A stretch of 64,000 nt of DNA, taken from Verrucomicrobiaceae bacterium. GTDB taxonomy: Bacteria > Verrucomicrobiota > Verrucomicrobiia > Verrucomicrobiales > Akkermansiaceae. Of the stretch, positions 34,968-43,133 are shown one piece after another. How positions within the stretch are numbered: position 1 is the stretch's first letter; every line of letters starts with the position of its first letter. Position numbers and translations under genes: made by a program. Under the pieces are notes generated by a model. That model was given only the letters and a program-made list of their open reading frames with translations. It searched no databases and had not been told where the DNA came from. The stretch spans positions 109,356 to 173,355 of the forward strand of contig JAIXWR010000043.1 of the NCBI GenBank assembly GCA_027491155.1, read 5' to 3'.

Positions 34968-37274
34968 CTACTTCCTCTTGGCCTGATTCAGCGCCTGGCT
35001 GAACCAGTCGTTGTTGCCCCCGCCCTGCTGAGGTCTCGCATCACGCCGCGGTTCCGGGCGCTGGCCGCGGGAATCCCCACCACCAGCCGGCGCGCGGCGC
35101 GGCTCCATGTCGGGCTTCGACTTCATCGACAGGGAGATCCGGTTCCGCGCGATGTCCACCTCCATCACGGTGACCTGCACCTTCTGCCCGACCTTCACCA
35201 CCTCGCTCGCGTCGCGGATGAAATGATCCGCCAACTGGCTGACGTGGACCAGCCCGTCCTGATGGACGCCGACATCGACGAAGGCGCCGAAGGCCGCGAC
35301 GTTGGTGACGATGCCCGGCAGCTTCATTCCTACCTTCAGGTCGGAGGGCTTCTCGACGCCCTCCGCAAAGGAGAACAACTCGAACTGTTTGCGCGGATCG
35401 CGCCCGGGCTTGGCGAGCTCGGAAAGGATGTCCTGGAGCGTCGGCAGGCCGACGTCGCCGTCGACGTATTTCTTGAGATCGATCTTCTTGCGCAGCGCCT
35501 CGTTGGTCATCAGGTCGGCCACCTCGCAACCGGCATCGGCTGCCATCCGCTCGACCAGCCCGTAGCGCTCCGGGTGGACCGCCGAGGCGTCCAGCGGGTG
35601 CTTGCTGTCGCGGATCCGCAGGAAGCCCGCCGCCTGTTCGAAGACCTTCTCGCCGAGCCGCGGGACCTTCTTCAATTCGTCGCGCGAGGTGAAGCCGCCC
35701 TTCTCGGTTCGGAAGGCGACGATGTTCTCGGCCAGCGACGCATTGAGTCCGGAAACGTAGGCGAGAAGCTGCTTCGAGGCGGTGTTGAGTTCGACGCCGA
35801 CCGCGTTCACCGAGTTGGTCACGGTGTCGTCGAGGCTGGCCTTGAGCAGACGCTGGTCGACATCGTGCTGGTATTGCCCGACCCCGATCGCCTTCGGATC
35901 GATCTTCACCAGCTCCGCCAGCGGGTCCATCAGGCGGCGGCCGATGCTGACCGCGCCGCGCACGGTGACGTCCTCGTTCGGGAACTCCTCGCGCGCGACC
36001 TCGGAGGCCGAATAGACCGACGCGCCGGACTCATTGACCATGATGATCGGAATCGACGACGGCAGCTTGAGCTTCCTCACGAACGCTTCCGTCTCGCGGC
36101 TGGCGGTGCCGTTGCCAATGGCGATGGCCTCGATCTTGTATTTCGCGATCAGCCCGGTGAGTTCGACCGCCGCTTCATAGAGCTGGTTGTTCGAGCCGGC
36201 GGTTGCGTAGAGCACCGTGTGATGCAGCAGCGCGCCCTGGGCATCGAGGACCACCGTCTTGCAGCCGGTGCGGAAGGCCGGATCGATCGCCAGCGTGCGC
36301 TTGCGGCCGAGCGGCGAGGCCAGCAGCAATTCGCGGAAGTTGTCGGCAAAGACCCGGATTGCGGTTTCGTCGGCGGCCTTCTTCCCGGCGAGACGCATTT
36401 CGGTTTCCATCGACGGCATGAGCAAGCGCTTGCAGCCGTCCTCCACTGCCATCCGGACCTGCTCGGCAGCCGGGCCGCGGCCGGTGACCCATTCGGGCTC
36501 GGCGAGGCGGCTGACACGGTCGAGCGGGACCTCGATCCGCATGATGAGGAAGCTCTCCTTCTCCCCGCGTCGAATCGCCAGCATGCGGTGCGACGGGATC
36601 GTTTTGAAGGGCTCGCTCCACTCGAAGTAGTCGCGGTATTTCGCGGCTTCGGGGTCGGTGTCTTTGCCATACATCACCTTCGAAGCCACCGTCGCCTCCT
36701 CCTCGTAAATCCTTCGCACCCGGCCGCGCAGCGCAGCGTCGTCGGCCACGCGTTCGGCGATGATGTCGCGGGCTCCCGCCAGCGCGTCGTTGGCGTCGGG
36801 GACTTCCTTCTCCGCATCGACATATTTCGCGGCCTCGTCCGCCGGATCCGCGGCCTGGTTGGCGAGAAGCCAGTCGGCCAGCGGTTCGAGGCCCTTCTCC
36901 TTCGCCTTGGTCGCACGGGTGACGCGCTTCGGCCGGAAGGGCGCGAAGATGTCCTCCAGCACGGTCATCGTCAGCGCGGCGTCGATCTTCTTCTTCAGCT
37001 CGGGCGTCAGCAGGTTGCGCTCCTCGAGCGACTTGAGGATGGAGACGCGGCGGCCATCGAGTTCGGCAAGCTGCACCATCCGGTCGCGCACCGCCTGGAT
37101 CTGCACTTCATCGAGCGAGCCCGTGGCCTCCTTGCGGTAGCGGGAAATGAAGGGAACCGTCGCGCCTTCGGCCAGCAGCTTGGCGGTCGCCGCGACGGAA
37201 GTCGCGGAGAGACCGAGATCCTTGGAAATCGTGGCAATGTGCTGGGCGGCTGCTTCGTTCGGGACGTCACTCAT
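34968..37274 (-). CDS. tex: Tex RNA-binding transcription accessory protein
   Basis: 768 aa, full length for Tex. Order: N-terminal helical domain (VPFISRYRKEATGSLDEVQIQAVRDR), YqgF-like domain (LAIDPAFRTGCKTVVLD ... AIAIGNGTASRETEAFV), helix-hairpin-helix motifs (NTASKQLLAYVSGLNASLAENI, LKKVPRLGEKVFEQAAGFLRI) and a C-terminal S1 domain (LPGIVTNVAAFGAFVDVGVHQDGLVHVSQL). A basic glutamine/glycine-rich tail follows the S1 domain. Tex is a conserved cytoplasmic factor that associates with RNA polymerase and RNA and influences stress tolerance and toxin expression in several species. It is preceded on the same strand by folE2 but separated by 61 nt. Confidence 0.96.
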   Translation of the reverse strand: MSDVPNEAAAQHIATISKDLGLSATSVAATAKLLAEGATVPFISRYRKEATGSLDEVQIQAVRDRMVQLAELDGRRVSILKSLEERNLLTPELKKKIDAALTMTVLEDIFAPFRPKRVTRATKAKEKGLEPLADWLLANQAADPADEAAKYVDAEKEVPDANDALAGARDIIAERVADDAALRGRVRRIYEEEATVASKVMYGKDTDPEAAKYRDYFEWSEPFKTIPSHRMLAIRRGEKESFLIMRIEVPLDRVSRLAEPEWVTGRGPAAEQVRMAVEDGCKRLLMPSMETEMRLAGKKAADETAIRVFADNFRELLLASPLGRKRTLAIDPAFRTGCKTVVLDAQGALLHHTVLYATAGSNNQLYEAAVELTGLIAKYKIEAIAIGNGTASRETEAFVRKLKLPSSIPIIMVNESGASVYSASEVAREEFPNEDVTVRGAVSIGRRLMDPLAELVKIDPKAIGVGQYQHDVDQRLLKASLDDTVTNSVNAVGVELNTASKQLLAYVSGLNASLAENIVAFRTEKGGFTSRDELKKVPRLGEKVFEQAAGFLRIRDSKHPLDASAVHPERYGLVERMAADAGCEVADLMTNEALRKKIDLKKYVDGDVGLPTLQDILSELAKPGRDPRKQFELFSFAEGVEKPSDLKVGMKLPGIVTNVAAFGAFVDVGVHQDGLVHVSQLADHFIRDASEVVKVGQKVQVTVMEVDIARNRISLSMKSKPDMEPRRAPAGGGDSRGQRPEPRRDARPQQGGGNNDWFSQALNQAKRK

Positions 37275-37335
37275 GGTCGGACGGCGAAACTAGCGGGTCC
37301 GCCTCCGCGGTGGCAAGCAGCGGGAAATTGCAAGC

Positions 37336-38115
37336 CTAAGCCTTCTCAATCACCGCATACGCGTTGTGATTGTGGATCGACTCGAAATTCTCCGCCTCGA
37401 CCCGGTACCACACGATGTCCTCATGCGCGTTCGACCTTGAAGCCACGTTCCGCACCAGGTCCTCGACGAACACCGGATTGTCATAGGCCCGCTCGGTCAC
37501 CGCCTTTTCATCCGGCCTCTTGAGCAGGCTGTAGAGTTCACAGCTCGCCGAGCGCTCGACCAGTTCGATCAAATCCTCGATCCACACCGGCTCCTTGCAG
37601 CGGACGGAGTAAGTCACCACGCCCCGCTGATTGTGCGCCCCGCGATCGCTGATCTGCTTGGAACAGGGGCAAAGCGTGGCCACCGGGACCATGACCGTGA
37701 CGATGAAATCCAGCGGGCCGCCCTGTTCCGCTTCGACCTCGAAGCGGACCTCGTAGTCCATCAGGCCGATCTGGCCGGTCACCGGCGCGGGCTTGGAACG
37801 GAAGAACGCGAACTGGAACTCGACGTGCGCCTTGCGGGCGTCCAGCCGCTTCAGCAGCTCGCGCGGCAGGCTGGCCATCGTGCGGACGTCGAGGCAGCCG
37901 CCGTGCGAATTGAGCACTTCCACGAAGCGGCTCATGTGGGTGCCCTTGTAGTGGTGGGGCAGATCCACGGCGAGGGCGACGGTCGCCACGGTGCGCTGGG
38001 CGCTGCCGTTCTTGTCGCGGACCTCCACCGGAAATCGCAGTCCTTTCACGCCGACCCGGTCGATGGCCAGGTTGCGGTCGTCGCGCTCGTTCTGGGTATC
38101 CTTCAGTTCCTTCAT
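37336..38115 (-). CDS. folE2: GTP cyclohydrolase FolE2 (type IB)
   Basis: 259 aa from ATG 38115; a TTG at 38133 in frame would add six residues but lies in the terminator before the gene. FolE2 converts GTP to 7,8-dihydroneopterin triphosphate for folate and queuosine synthesis and, unlike FolE, does not need zinc. Signature blocks: RFPVEVRDKNG, LPHHYKGTHMSRFVEVLN, TGQIGLMDYEVRFE, VMVPVATLCPCSKQISDRGAHNQRG with the metal-site Cys, and VEAENFESIHNHNAYAVI. In many bacteria folE2 is induced under zinc limitation. Here it lies directly behind zinc-ligand-free bS18 and bL33. A strong terminator ends about 15 nt before its start codon, so its expression may depend on read-through. Confidence 0.95.
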   Translation of the reverse strand: MKELKDTQNERDDRNLAIDRVGVKGLRFPVEVRDKNGSAQRTVATVALAVDLPHHYKGTHMSRFVEVLNSHGGCLDVRTMASLPRELLKRLDARKAHVEFQFAFFRSKPAPVTGQIGLMDYEVRFEVEAEQGGPLDFIVTVMVPVATLCPCSKQISDRGAHNQRGVVTYSVRCKEPVWIEDLIELVERSASCELYSLLKRPDEKAVTERAYDNPVFVEDLVRNVASRSNAHEDIVWYRVEAENFESIHNHNAYAVIEKA

Positions 38116-38130
38116 CGCAGCGTTTGAAAA

Positions 38131-38165
38131 CAAAAGAAGCCCGCCCGGTTTTCGGGCAGGCTTCC
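38131..38165 (-). terminator. Terminator or attenuator between rpsR and folE2
   Basis: On the minus strand GAAGCCTGCCCG and CGGGCGGGCTTC form a long stem closed by AAAAC, followed by TTTTGTTTT. It lies 30 nt after the bS18 stop, and its T-run ends only ~12 nt before the folE2 ATG. This leaves no room for a separate promoter, which makes an attenuation role possible. Confidence 0.85.
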
Positions 38166-38194
38166 GGTAAAGCGTTGCAAGGACCCGGTGCCGA

Positions 38195-38437
38195 TCAGGG
38201 CATCAGGTTGACCGCGCGCGACCGCTTGATCGAGCGGGTGATCCTGCGGTGCAGCTTGGCCGACACGCCGGTCACGCGGCGGGGAAGGATCTTGCCGGTC
38301 TCCGAAGTGAACTTCGAAAGCAGATCGGGATTGAGGTAGTTGACGCCGTCCGCCGGGATATCGTGGCGGCGGCTGGTCATTTTCCGGTTCGACTTGCGAA
38401 AGGCGATCCGGCGTTCGACGGTCTTCGGTTCAGGCAT
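38195..38437 (-). CDS. rpsR: Ribosomal protein bS18, zinc-ligand-free form
   Basis: 80 aa. The bS18 core is clear: [51 protein letters not shown]. It is a 30S subunit platform protein that binds bS6. No cysteine is present, so this is the C-minus type, which does not bind zinc. It is encoded 6 nt after bL33 in the same direction, which is a common ribosomal paralogue arrangement, and is followed by a terminator. Whether another copy exists elsewhere in the genome cannot be seen. Confidence 0.93.
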   Translation of the reverse strand: MPEPKTVERRIAFRKSNRKMTSRRHDIPADGVNYLNPDLLSKFTSETGKILPRRVTGVSAKLHRRITRSIKRSRAVNLMP

Positions 38438-38443
38438 GGGAGA

Positions 38444-38617
38444 TTAGCGGAGTTCGCGGTGGATGGTGCGGCGCTGGAGCGAGGGATTGAACTTCACCTT
38501 TTCCAGACGACCCGGGGTGCGCAGGCTCTTCTTGTTGCGCGTGGTGACGTAGCGGGAGGGCGGCTTGCCCTCGGCACGGGCTTCCGTGCATTCGAGAATG
38601 ATGATATCGCGTGGCAT
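38444..38617 (-). CDS. rpmG: Ribosomal protein bL33, reduced zinc-ligand form
   Basis: A 57-aa gene found by reading the spacer between bS18 and the DksA-like gene. It starts MPRDIIILECTEARAEGKPP and continues SRYVTTRNKKSLRTPGRL, EKVKFNPSLQRRTIHRELR. The TTRNKKS and KFNPSLQRRTIHRE blocks match bL33 (compare TTKNKR and KYCPxLxxHTxHxE). Of the four cysteines in zinc-binding bL33 only the first (C10) is left; the others are replaced (CTEA for CTEC, FNP for YCP). It is a 50S protein near the E site. The stop is 6 nt before bS18, so they are co-transcribed. Confidence 0.92.
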   Translation of the reverse strand: MPRDIIILECTEARAEGKPPSRYVTTRNKKSLRTPGRLEKVKFNPSLQRRTIHRELR

Positions 38618-38646
38618 AAGCGGGAAGTTGGGGGGCGGAGACTATT

Positions 38647-39420
38647 TCAGTCGTCGTCCTCGTCAAGAGAAACCGTTTCGGAATCTTCATCGTCCTGGTA
38701 ATGCCCGCCGGCGAAGCCGACTTCGTTGGACGGACGGAAGCGCCGGTTGCCGTATTCCTTCTCCCACTGGGCCTGGCATTCGACCGTCAGCCGGGCGAAC
38801 GGGATGGCCTCGAGGCGGGCCTGGGGAATGCTTTTCCCGGACATTTCGCAGATTCCGTAGGAACCTCGGTCGATGCGCCGGAGCGCCTGCTCGATCTCGT
38901 AAAGGGCATCCTGCTCCTTGGCCAGCACGCTGAGGGCGAAGTCGCGATCGTAGGCGTCGCTGCCGGCATCGCCTTGGTGCATCCCGCTCCCGGAGGCCTC
39001 GCTGCCCTCGGGGGCGTTGCGGATTTCCCCGGTCATGCCGGACATCGCGTCGACCAGCTCGTCGCGGAGGTCGAGCAGGCGCTGGCGCTGTTTCAGGACG
39101 AAACCGCTGACCTTGACCGGCGCGGAGGGCCCCGGCTTGGCCGCCGGAACCTTCACCGCTTCGACTTCCGCCGCCTTCTTCTGATTCGGAGCCGGTGCGG
39201 GCTTGGCAGCCGCAACGGGCTTCGCGGCAGGCTTGGCAGCGGCTTTCGGGGCGGGCTTGGCGACCGCTTTGGGTGCCGGCTTGGCCGCGGCTTTCGGGGC
39301 CGGTTTGGCGGGAGTTTTCGGGGCCGGCTTGGCAGCAGCCTTCGAGGCGGGTTTCGCTGCGGGTTTGGACGCAGGCTTGGCGGGAGCCGCCTTCTTGGCG
39401 GGTTGCTTCTTGTCGGCCAT
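38647..39420 (-). CDS. DksA/TraR-family protein with degenerate zinc finger and Lys/Ala/Pro-rich N-terminal extension
   Basis: 257 aa from ATG 39420. Residues 1-~100 are low-complexity AAKPAPK repeats, like histone H1 tails. A coiled-coil region follows (KQRQRLLDLRDELVDAM), with acidic DAGSDAYDRDFALSVL at the tip region, as in DksA. The C-terminal finger reads GICEMSGKSIPQARLEAIPFARLTVECQ: C191 and C215 are kept, but the second and third ligands are S194 and T212. DksA proteins enter the RNA polymerase secondary channel and act with ppGpp. Loss of two ligands recalls zinc-independent DksA2 forms. The C-terminus is acidic (DDEDSETVSLDEDDD). Gap to bL33 29 nt. Confidence 0.82.
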   Translation of the reverse strand: MADKKQPAKKAAPAKPASKPAAKPASKAAAKPAPKTPAKPAPKAAAKPAPKAVAKPAPKAAAKPAAKPVAAAKPAPAPNQKKAAEVEAVKVPAAKPGPSAPVKVSGFVLKQRQRLLDLRDELVDAMSGMTGEIRNAPEGSEASGSGMHQGDAGSDAYDRDFALSVLAKEQDALYEIEQALRRIDRGSYGICEMSGKSIPQARLEAIPFARLTVECQAQWEKEYGNRRFRPSNEVGFAGGHYQDDEDSETVSLDEDDD

Positions 39421-39660
39421 GATGGGGTCGGGGTCGGGAAATCCTTGGCGAATCCGGAATTCTTGCCGGAGATGGCAATTCGGGCGCGGTCGATTAGCGC
39501 TTCGCCGATAGCCGTGCAAGTTGAAATTTCGATCCATCCGGCGGCTCACCCGACACCCGCGCACCTTCGCCGGACGCACCCGCGCGGACGGCCCCGATGA
39601 CACCGGCAAGGTCGGCGCGCTTGAAATGGCCCGCGGCTTTCCTAAGCTCCGCCTCCCGCC

Positions 39661-40377
39661 ATGGAACTGCCCTCGATCATCGAAGCCCTCCTGACCAGTT
39701 CGGACGAGCCCTTGCCCGCCGAAGAACTCGCCCGGCTGGTCCGCGCCCGGGTGGCGGAGGCGGAGGATTCCCGCGCCCGCAAGATCGAGGAAGGCGAAAC
39801 CCCGGCGGAGATCCCCGAATGGCTGGCCGCTCTCGCCGCCGTCTCGTCCGACCAGGTGATCGCGGCCATCGCCCGCCTGAACCACGAATACGAAACCACC
39901 GGCCGGGCCTTCTTGCTGGTGGAGCGCGCCAAGGGCTGGAAGATCTTCACCCGCCCGAGCTACGGCGAATTCGTCCGCCACCTCTTCCCCGGCCGCAAAC
40001 CGGAGCGCCTCAGCGGCCCGGCGATGGAAACCCTGGCCATCATCGCCTACCGCCAGCCCATCACCAAGGCGGCGATCGAAGCGGTCCGCGGCGTGGCCTG
40101 CGACGGCATGCTCCAGAAACTGCTCGACCGCGAACTGGTCCGCATCGGCGGCCGCGCCGAACTCCCCGGCCGCCCGCTCCTTTACGAAACCACCGAGCTG
40201 TTCTACGAGCACTTCGGCATCCGCAGCATCGACGACCTGCCGAATGCCAACGAACTCCGCCGGGTCAAACTCCCCGAAGCCCCGTCGGAAAACCCCGCCG
40301 CCGCCTCGGCCGAGGAACAGCTCGCCCTCAGCGCCACCGGCCCGAAAGCCTCCACTCCCGAAGAAAGCCCCGCGTGA
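39661..40377 (+). CDS. scpB: Segregation and condensation protein B
   Basis: 238 aa. ScpB winged-helix features: MELPSIIEALLTSSDEPLPAEELARLV, IARLNHEYETTGRAFLLVERAKGWKIFTRP, the conserved LSGPAMETLAIIAYRQPITKAAIEAVRGV, and ELVRIGGRAELPGRPLLYETT...FGIRSIDDLPN. ScpB dimers bind ScpA and regulate the SMC complex that compacts and segregates the chromosome. No scpA or smc is seen nearby. The C-terminal ~40 residues are a Pro/Ala-rich tail. The stop overlaps the pheA start as GTGA. Confidence 0.95.
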   Translation: MELPSIIEALLTSSDEPLPAEELARLVRARVAEAEDSRARKIEEGETPAEIPEWLAALAAVSSDQVIAAIARLNHEYETTGRAFLLVERAKGWKIFTRPSYGEFVRHLFPGRKPERLSGPAMETLAIIAYRQPITKAAIEAVRGVACDGMLQKLLDRELVRIGGRAELPGRPLLYETTELFYEHFGIRSIDDLPNANELRRVKLPEAPSENPAAASAEEQLALSATGPKASTPEESPA

Positions 40378-41444
40378 ATCTCGACGACATCCGCAAGCAC
40401 ATCGACGAGATCGATGGCCAGCTCCTCGATCTCCTTTCCGACCGCGCCGACCTCGTCCACCAGGTGGGCGAGGTGAAAAAGCGCGACGGGCTCCAGATCT
40501 ACGCCCCGGAGCGCGAGGAAGCCCTGCTCCGCCGCCTGATCGAGCGCAACAAGGGCCGGCTCCCCGAGAAATCGATCCGCGCCATCTACCGCGAGATCAT
40601 GTCCGCCGCCCTGGCGCTCGAGGACGACCTCAAGATCGCCTACCTCGGTCCCGAAGGCACCTGGACCCACCAGGCGGCGATCAAGAAGTTCGGCCACTCG
40701 GTCGCCTATTCGCCGCAGCCGAACTTCGCCGAGGTCTTCGACCAGGTCACGCGCCGCCAAGCCGATTACGGCGTGGTGCCGATCGAGAATTCCACCGAAG
40801 GCGCGGTCTCCCATACGCTCGACCTCTTCGTCGATTCCCCGCTGCAAATCTGCGCCCAGATCCTGTTGCGCATCGAGAACGGCCTGATGGCTTCCATTCC
40901 GCGCGAGCAGATCAAGACCCTCTATTCGCACCCGCAGGTCTTCGGCCAGTGCCGCAACTGGATCCTGCGGAACTTCCCGGAAGCCGACCTCGTCGAGGTC
41001 TCCTCGACCACCCGAGCGGCCCAGCTCGCCCGCGACAATGCCGCCCAGGGCGCCGCCGCGCTCGGGGGCGCGCTCGCCGCGGAGATGAACGGGCTGACGA
41101 TGCTCGAATCCTCGATCCAGGACCGCGCGACCAACACCACGCGCTTCCTGGTCATCGGTGAAAAAACCTGCCCGCCCACCGGCAAGGACCGCACCTCGAT
41201 CCTGTTCGCGATCCACGACCGCCCCGGCTCGCTGGTCCGCGCGCTCCAGGCCTTCGACCAGTTCCAGATCAACATGTCGAAGATCGAATCCCGCCCTTCC
41301 AAGCGGAAGGACTGGGAATACGTCTTCTACGTCGATCTCTCCGGCCACTGCGACGACCCGGAGTTGAAGAACGCGATCGAGGAGCTCGAGAAGCACTGCT
41401 CGATGGTCAAGTTGCTCGGCTCCTATCCGGACGCCGGCGAGTGA
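40374..41444 (+). CDS. pheA: Bifunctional chorismate mutase / prephenate dehydratase
   Basis: 356 aa from GTG 40374, overlapping the scpB stop by 4 nt. Residues 1-~90 are an AroQ-type chorismate mutase (IRKHIDEIDGQLLDLLSDRADLVHQVGEVKK). Residues ~90-270 are prephenate dehydratase (KIAYLGPEGTWTHQAAIKKFG, YGVVPIENSTEGAVSHTLDLF, SHPQVFGQCRNWI, DRATNTTRFLVIG with the catalytic TTRF). Residues ~280-356 are the ACT domain (RPGSLVRALQAFDQFQINMSKIESRPSKRKDWEYVFYVDLSGH), which binds phenylalanine for feedback inhibition. It catalyses the two steps from chorismate to phenylpyruvate in the cytoplasm. Confidence 0.96.
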   Translation: MNLDDIRKHIDEIDGQLLDLLSDRADLVHQVGEVKKRDGLQIYAPEREEALLRRLIERNKGRLPEKSIRAIYREIMSAALALEDDLKIAYLGPEGTWTHQAAIKKFGHSVAYSPQPNFAEVFDQVTRRQADYGVVPIENSTEGAVSHTLDLFVDSPLQICAQILLRIENGLMASIPREQIKTLYSHPQVFGQCRNWILRNFPEADLVEVSSTTRAAQLARDNAAQGAAALGGALAAEMNGLTMLESSIQDRATNTTRFLVIGEKTCPPTGKDRTSILFAIHDRPGSLVRALQAFDQFQINMSKIESRPSKRKDWEYVFYVDLSGHCDDPELKNAIEELEKHCSMVKLLGSYPDAGE

Positions 41445-41448
41445 AGTC

Positions 41449-42543
41449 TCACGAGGCCGAGAGGTCCTCGTTGAAGAACACCTTGATGAACTTCATCCCC
41501 TTGGCCTCGTCGTAGCCGCGCTCCAGCACCGGCTCCGGCTGCTCGGTGAAGCCCGGCTTGACGTGGATCTCCACGCCGGTGTCGAGCTTCACCACCGCGC
41601 CGATCCGCTTCTTCGCCTTGCTGACGTCCTTCTTGGAAATCTCGAACGATTCCTCGAAGCGCTGCCCCTGCTCTTCCTCGATCCGGCTGCGGTGCTCCTT
41701 GAACTTCGCCACCGCCTCCGGTGTCCGTAGTACTTGCTCCTCGAATTCCTGCAAGCTGAAGTGCTCCTTTTCCTCGAAGTAGGCGAGCGCCTCCTTCGCA
41801 GCGGTGGCCGTTTCCCACGGCGGGCTGTCGTCCGCCTCCCCGGCACCCGCGGCCTTCTTCGCCTTCTCCTCCTCCTTGACGAAGGCCACCGCCATGTCGG
41901 TGTAGCCCTTGGTCAGGAACGGACTGTCGGTGACCGGCACCACGCCCAGGAAATCGCGCACCCAGAAGCGCGAGTCGGAGCCTGAGCGGTCGAAAGTCAG
42001 CACGTAAAAGCCCTTGTGCGGGTGGTGGTTGAGGATGAGGCAGCCCTTGTCGATCTTCTCCGGATTGATCCCCTGCTCGGTGTGAAGCTGGAGGTCGCCG
42101 TCCTTGGTCGAGATGCTGAGGAAAGGCACCACGCTCTCGGATTTCAGGATGCAAATGGCCTGGGTCAGCTCGCCGTTGACCTCCACGTCCTCGATCAAGG
42201 AGATGCATAGGTCGCCCGACTTGATATTCGGGTGGTTCGACTTCGTGTAGAGCCGCTTCGCGATGTCGCAGCCCTTCTCCAGCAGGCCTTCCGGCGAGGT
42301 GAAGATGGCCTTGGCGCAGGAGTTCATCTCGTGCTGGTCAAGCGACGAGTGGTGGTTGAAGCGGTTGCCGGACAGGCTCTTGAAGGCCTTCAGGAAGATC
42401 GCGGTCAGCGCGGGGCGGTCGTCCTCGGGGACCTGGAAGACCTGCTTGGAAGTCTGCAGCGGCTCGTCGCGCTGGGGATGGCCGACCTTGGCGAGGACAA
42501 GTCGGGTGGCGGCGGCGGAAGTGAAGCGGATCTTGACGGACAT
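41449..42543 (-). CDS. Nucleoid-associated protein (NdpA/YejK-like)
   Basis: 364 aa, standard length for the 37-kDa nucleoid-associated family. Matching regions are NHHSSLDQHEMNSCAKAIFTSPEGLLEKG in the N-terminal half, SGDLCISLIEDVEVNGELTQAICILKSES and HTEQGINPEKIDKGCLILNHHPHKGFYVLTFDRSG, plus an EEEKAKKAA linker. The C-terminal part (DTGVEIHVKPGFTEQPEPVLERGYDEAKGMKFIKVFFNEDL) is a basic or acidic module for DNA contact. YejK binds the nucleoid and topoisomerase IV in Proteobacteria. It converges with pheA (4 nt between stops) and is transcribed away from the next gene. Confidence 0.88.
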   Translation of the reverse strand: MSVKIRFTSAAATRLVLAKVGHPQRDEPLQTSKQVFQVPEDDRPALTAIFLKAFKSLSGNRFNHHSSLDQHEMNSCAKAIFTSPEGLLEKGCDIAKRLYTKSNHPNIKSGDLCISLIEDVEVNGELTQAICILKSESVVPFLSISTKDGDLQLHTEQGINPEKIDKGCLILNHHPHKGFYVLTFDRSGSDSRFWVRDFLGVVPVTDSPFLTKGYTDMAVAFVKEEEKAKKAAGAGEADDSPPWETATAAKEALAYFEEKEHFSLQEFEEQVLRTPEAVAKFKEHRSRIEEEQGQRFEESFEISKKDVSKAKKRIGAVVKLDTGVEIHVKPGFTEQPEPVLERGYDEAKGMKFIKVFFNEDLSAS

Positions 42544-42648
42544 GCGGGGGGCGGACGCTAGGAAGACGGGACGCGCGACGCAAGACCGGTTGAAGGATCT
42601 CCCGTGGATGTTAGGCTCTCCTGGCTCCCCGCTTCCTCAAACCCAACG

Positions 42649-43071
42649 ATGTCCGCCGCCCCCGATCCTGCGCCGCTTTCCGAAGAAGGCGAAGCCGACC
42701 TCGCGAAAGTCCGGCGCGTGAACCAGAGCTGGATCGTCCGCGGCCGCCTGAAAGAGAGCGCCGAGGCCTGGCTGACACACCTCCGCGCCACGGATCCCGT
42801 GCGGCTCGAGAAAAACTGCTGGCTGGCTCTCTTCCTGACCCGCTACCGCAAGAGCATCCTCCGCGATCCCAAGCCGCTTTTCTACGGCGGGCTCTTCGCC
42901 TTCGCCTCCCGCAAGGAGATCGGAACCTACCTCGAAGGCCATCCGATGACCCGGGCGATCTGCCTGCTGCTGCACGACGACGACAGCGGCTGCGACGACC
43001 TCGCCTACCCGGCCCGCGAGCTGGCCGAAGGCATCGCCGCCGAGATCCGGGCGATCGTGAACCTGGACTGA
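42649..43071 (+). CDS. Hypothetical soluble protein (140 aa)
   Basis: I do not recognise the family. The ATG at 42649 (MSAAPDPAPLSEEGEADLAK) is preferred to the frame opening at 42604. The predicted 140-aa protein has no signal peptide or membrane segment. It is helical (WIVRGRLKESAEAWLTHLRA, EKNCWLALFLTRYRKSIL) with a central KPLFYGGLFAFASRKEIGTYLEGHPMTRAICLLLHDDDSGCDDLAYP. It is divergent from the nucleoid-associated gene and 62 nt before the methyltransferase gene. GC content and codon use match its neighbours. Confidence 0.6.
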   Translation: MSAAPDPAPLSEEGEADLAKVRRVNQSWIVRGRLKESAEAWLTHLRATDPVRLEKNCWLALFLTRYRKSILRDPKPLFYGGLFAFASRKEIGTYLEGHPMTRAICLLLHDDDSGCDDLAYPARELAEGIAAEIRAIVNLD

Positions 43072-43133
43072 TCCGCGGGAGCGCCGCCACAATTCGGACT
43101 GAACTCTCCCGCCCTCCACGTAGAATCCCCAGC

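Noticed and set aside
39180..39415. Periodic DNA repeats resembling a repeat array
   Set aside because: They are codons of the Ala/Lys/Pro low-complexity tail of the DksA-like protein, without spacers; not CRISPR.
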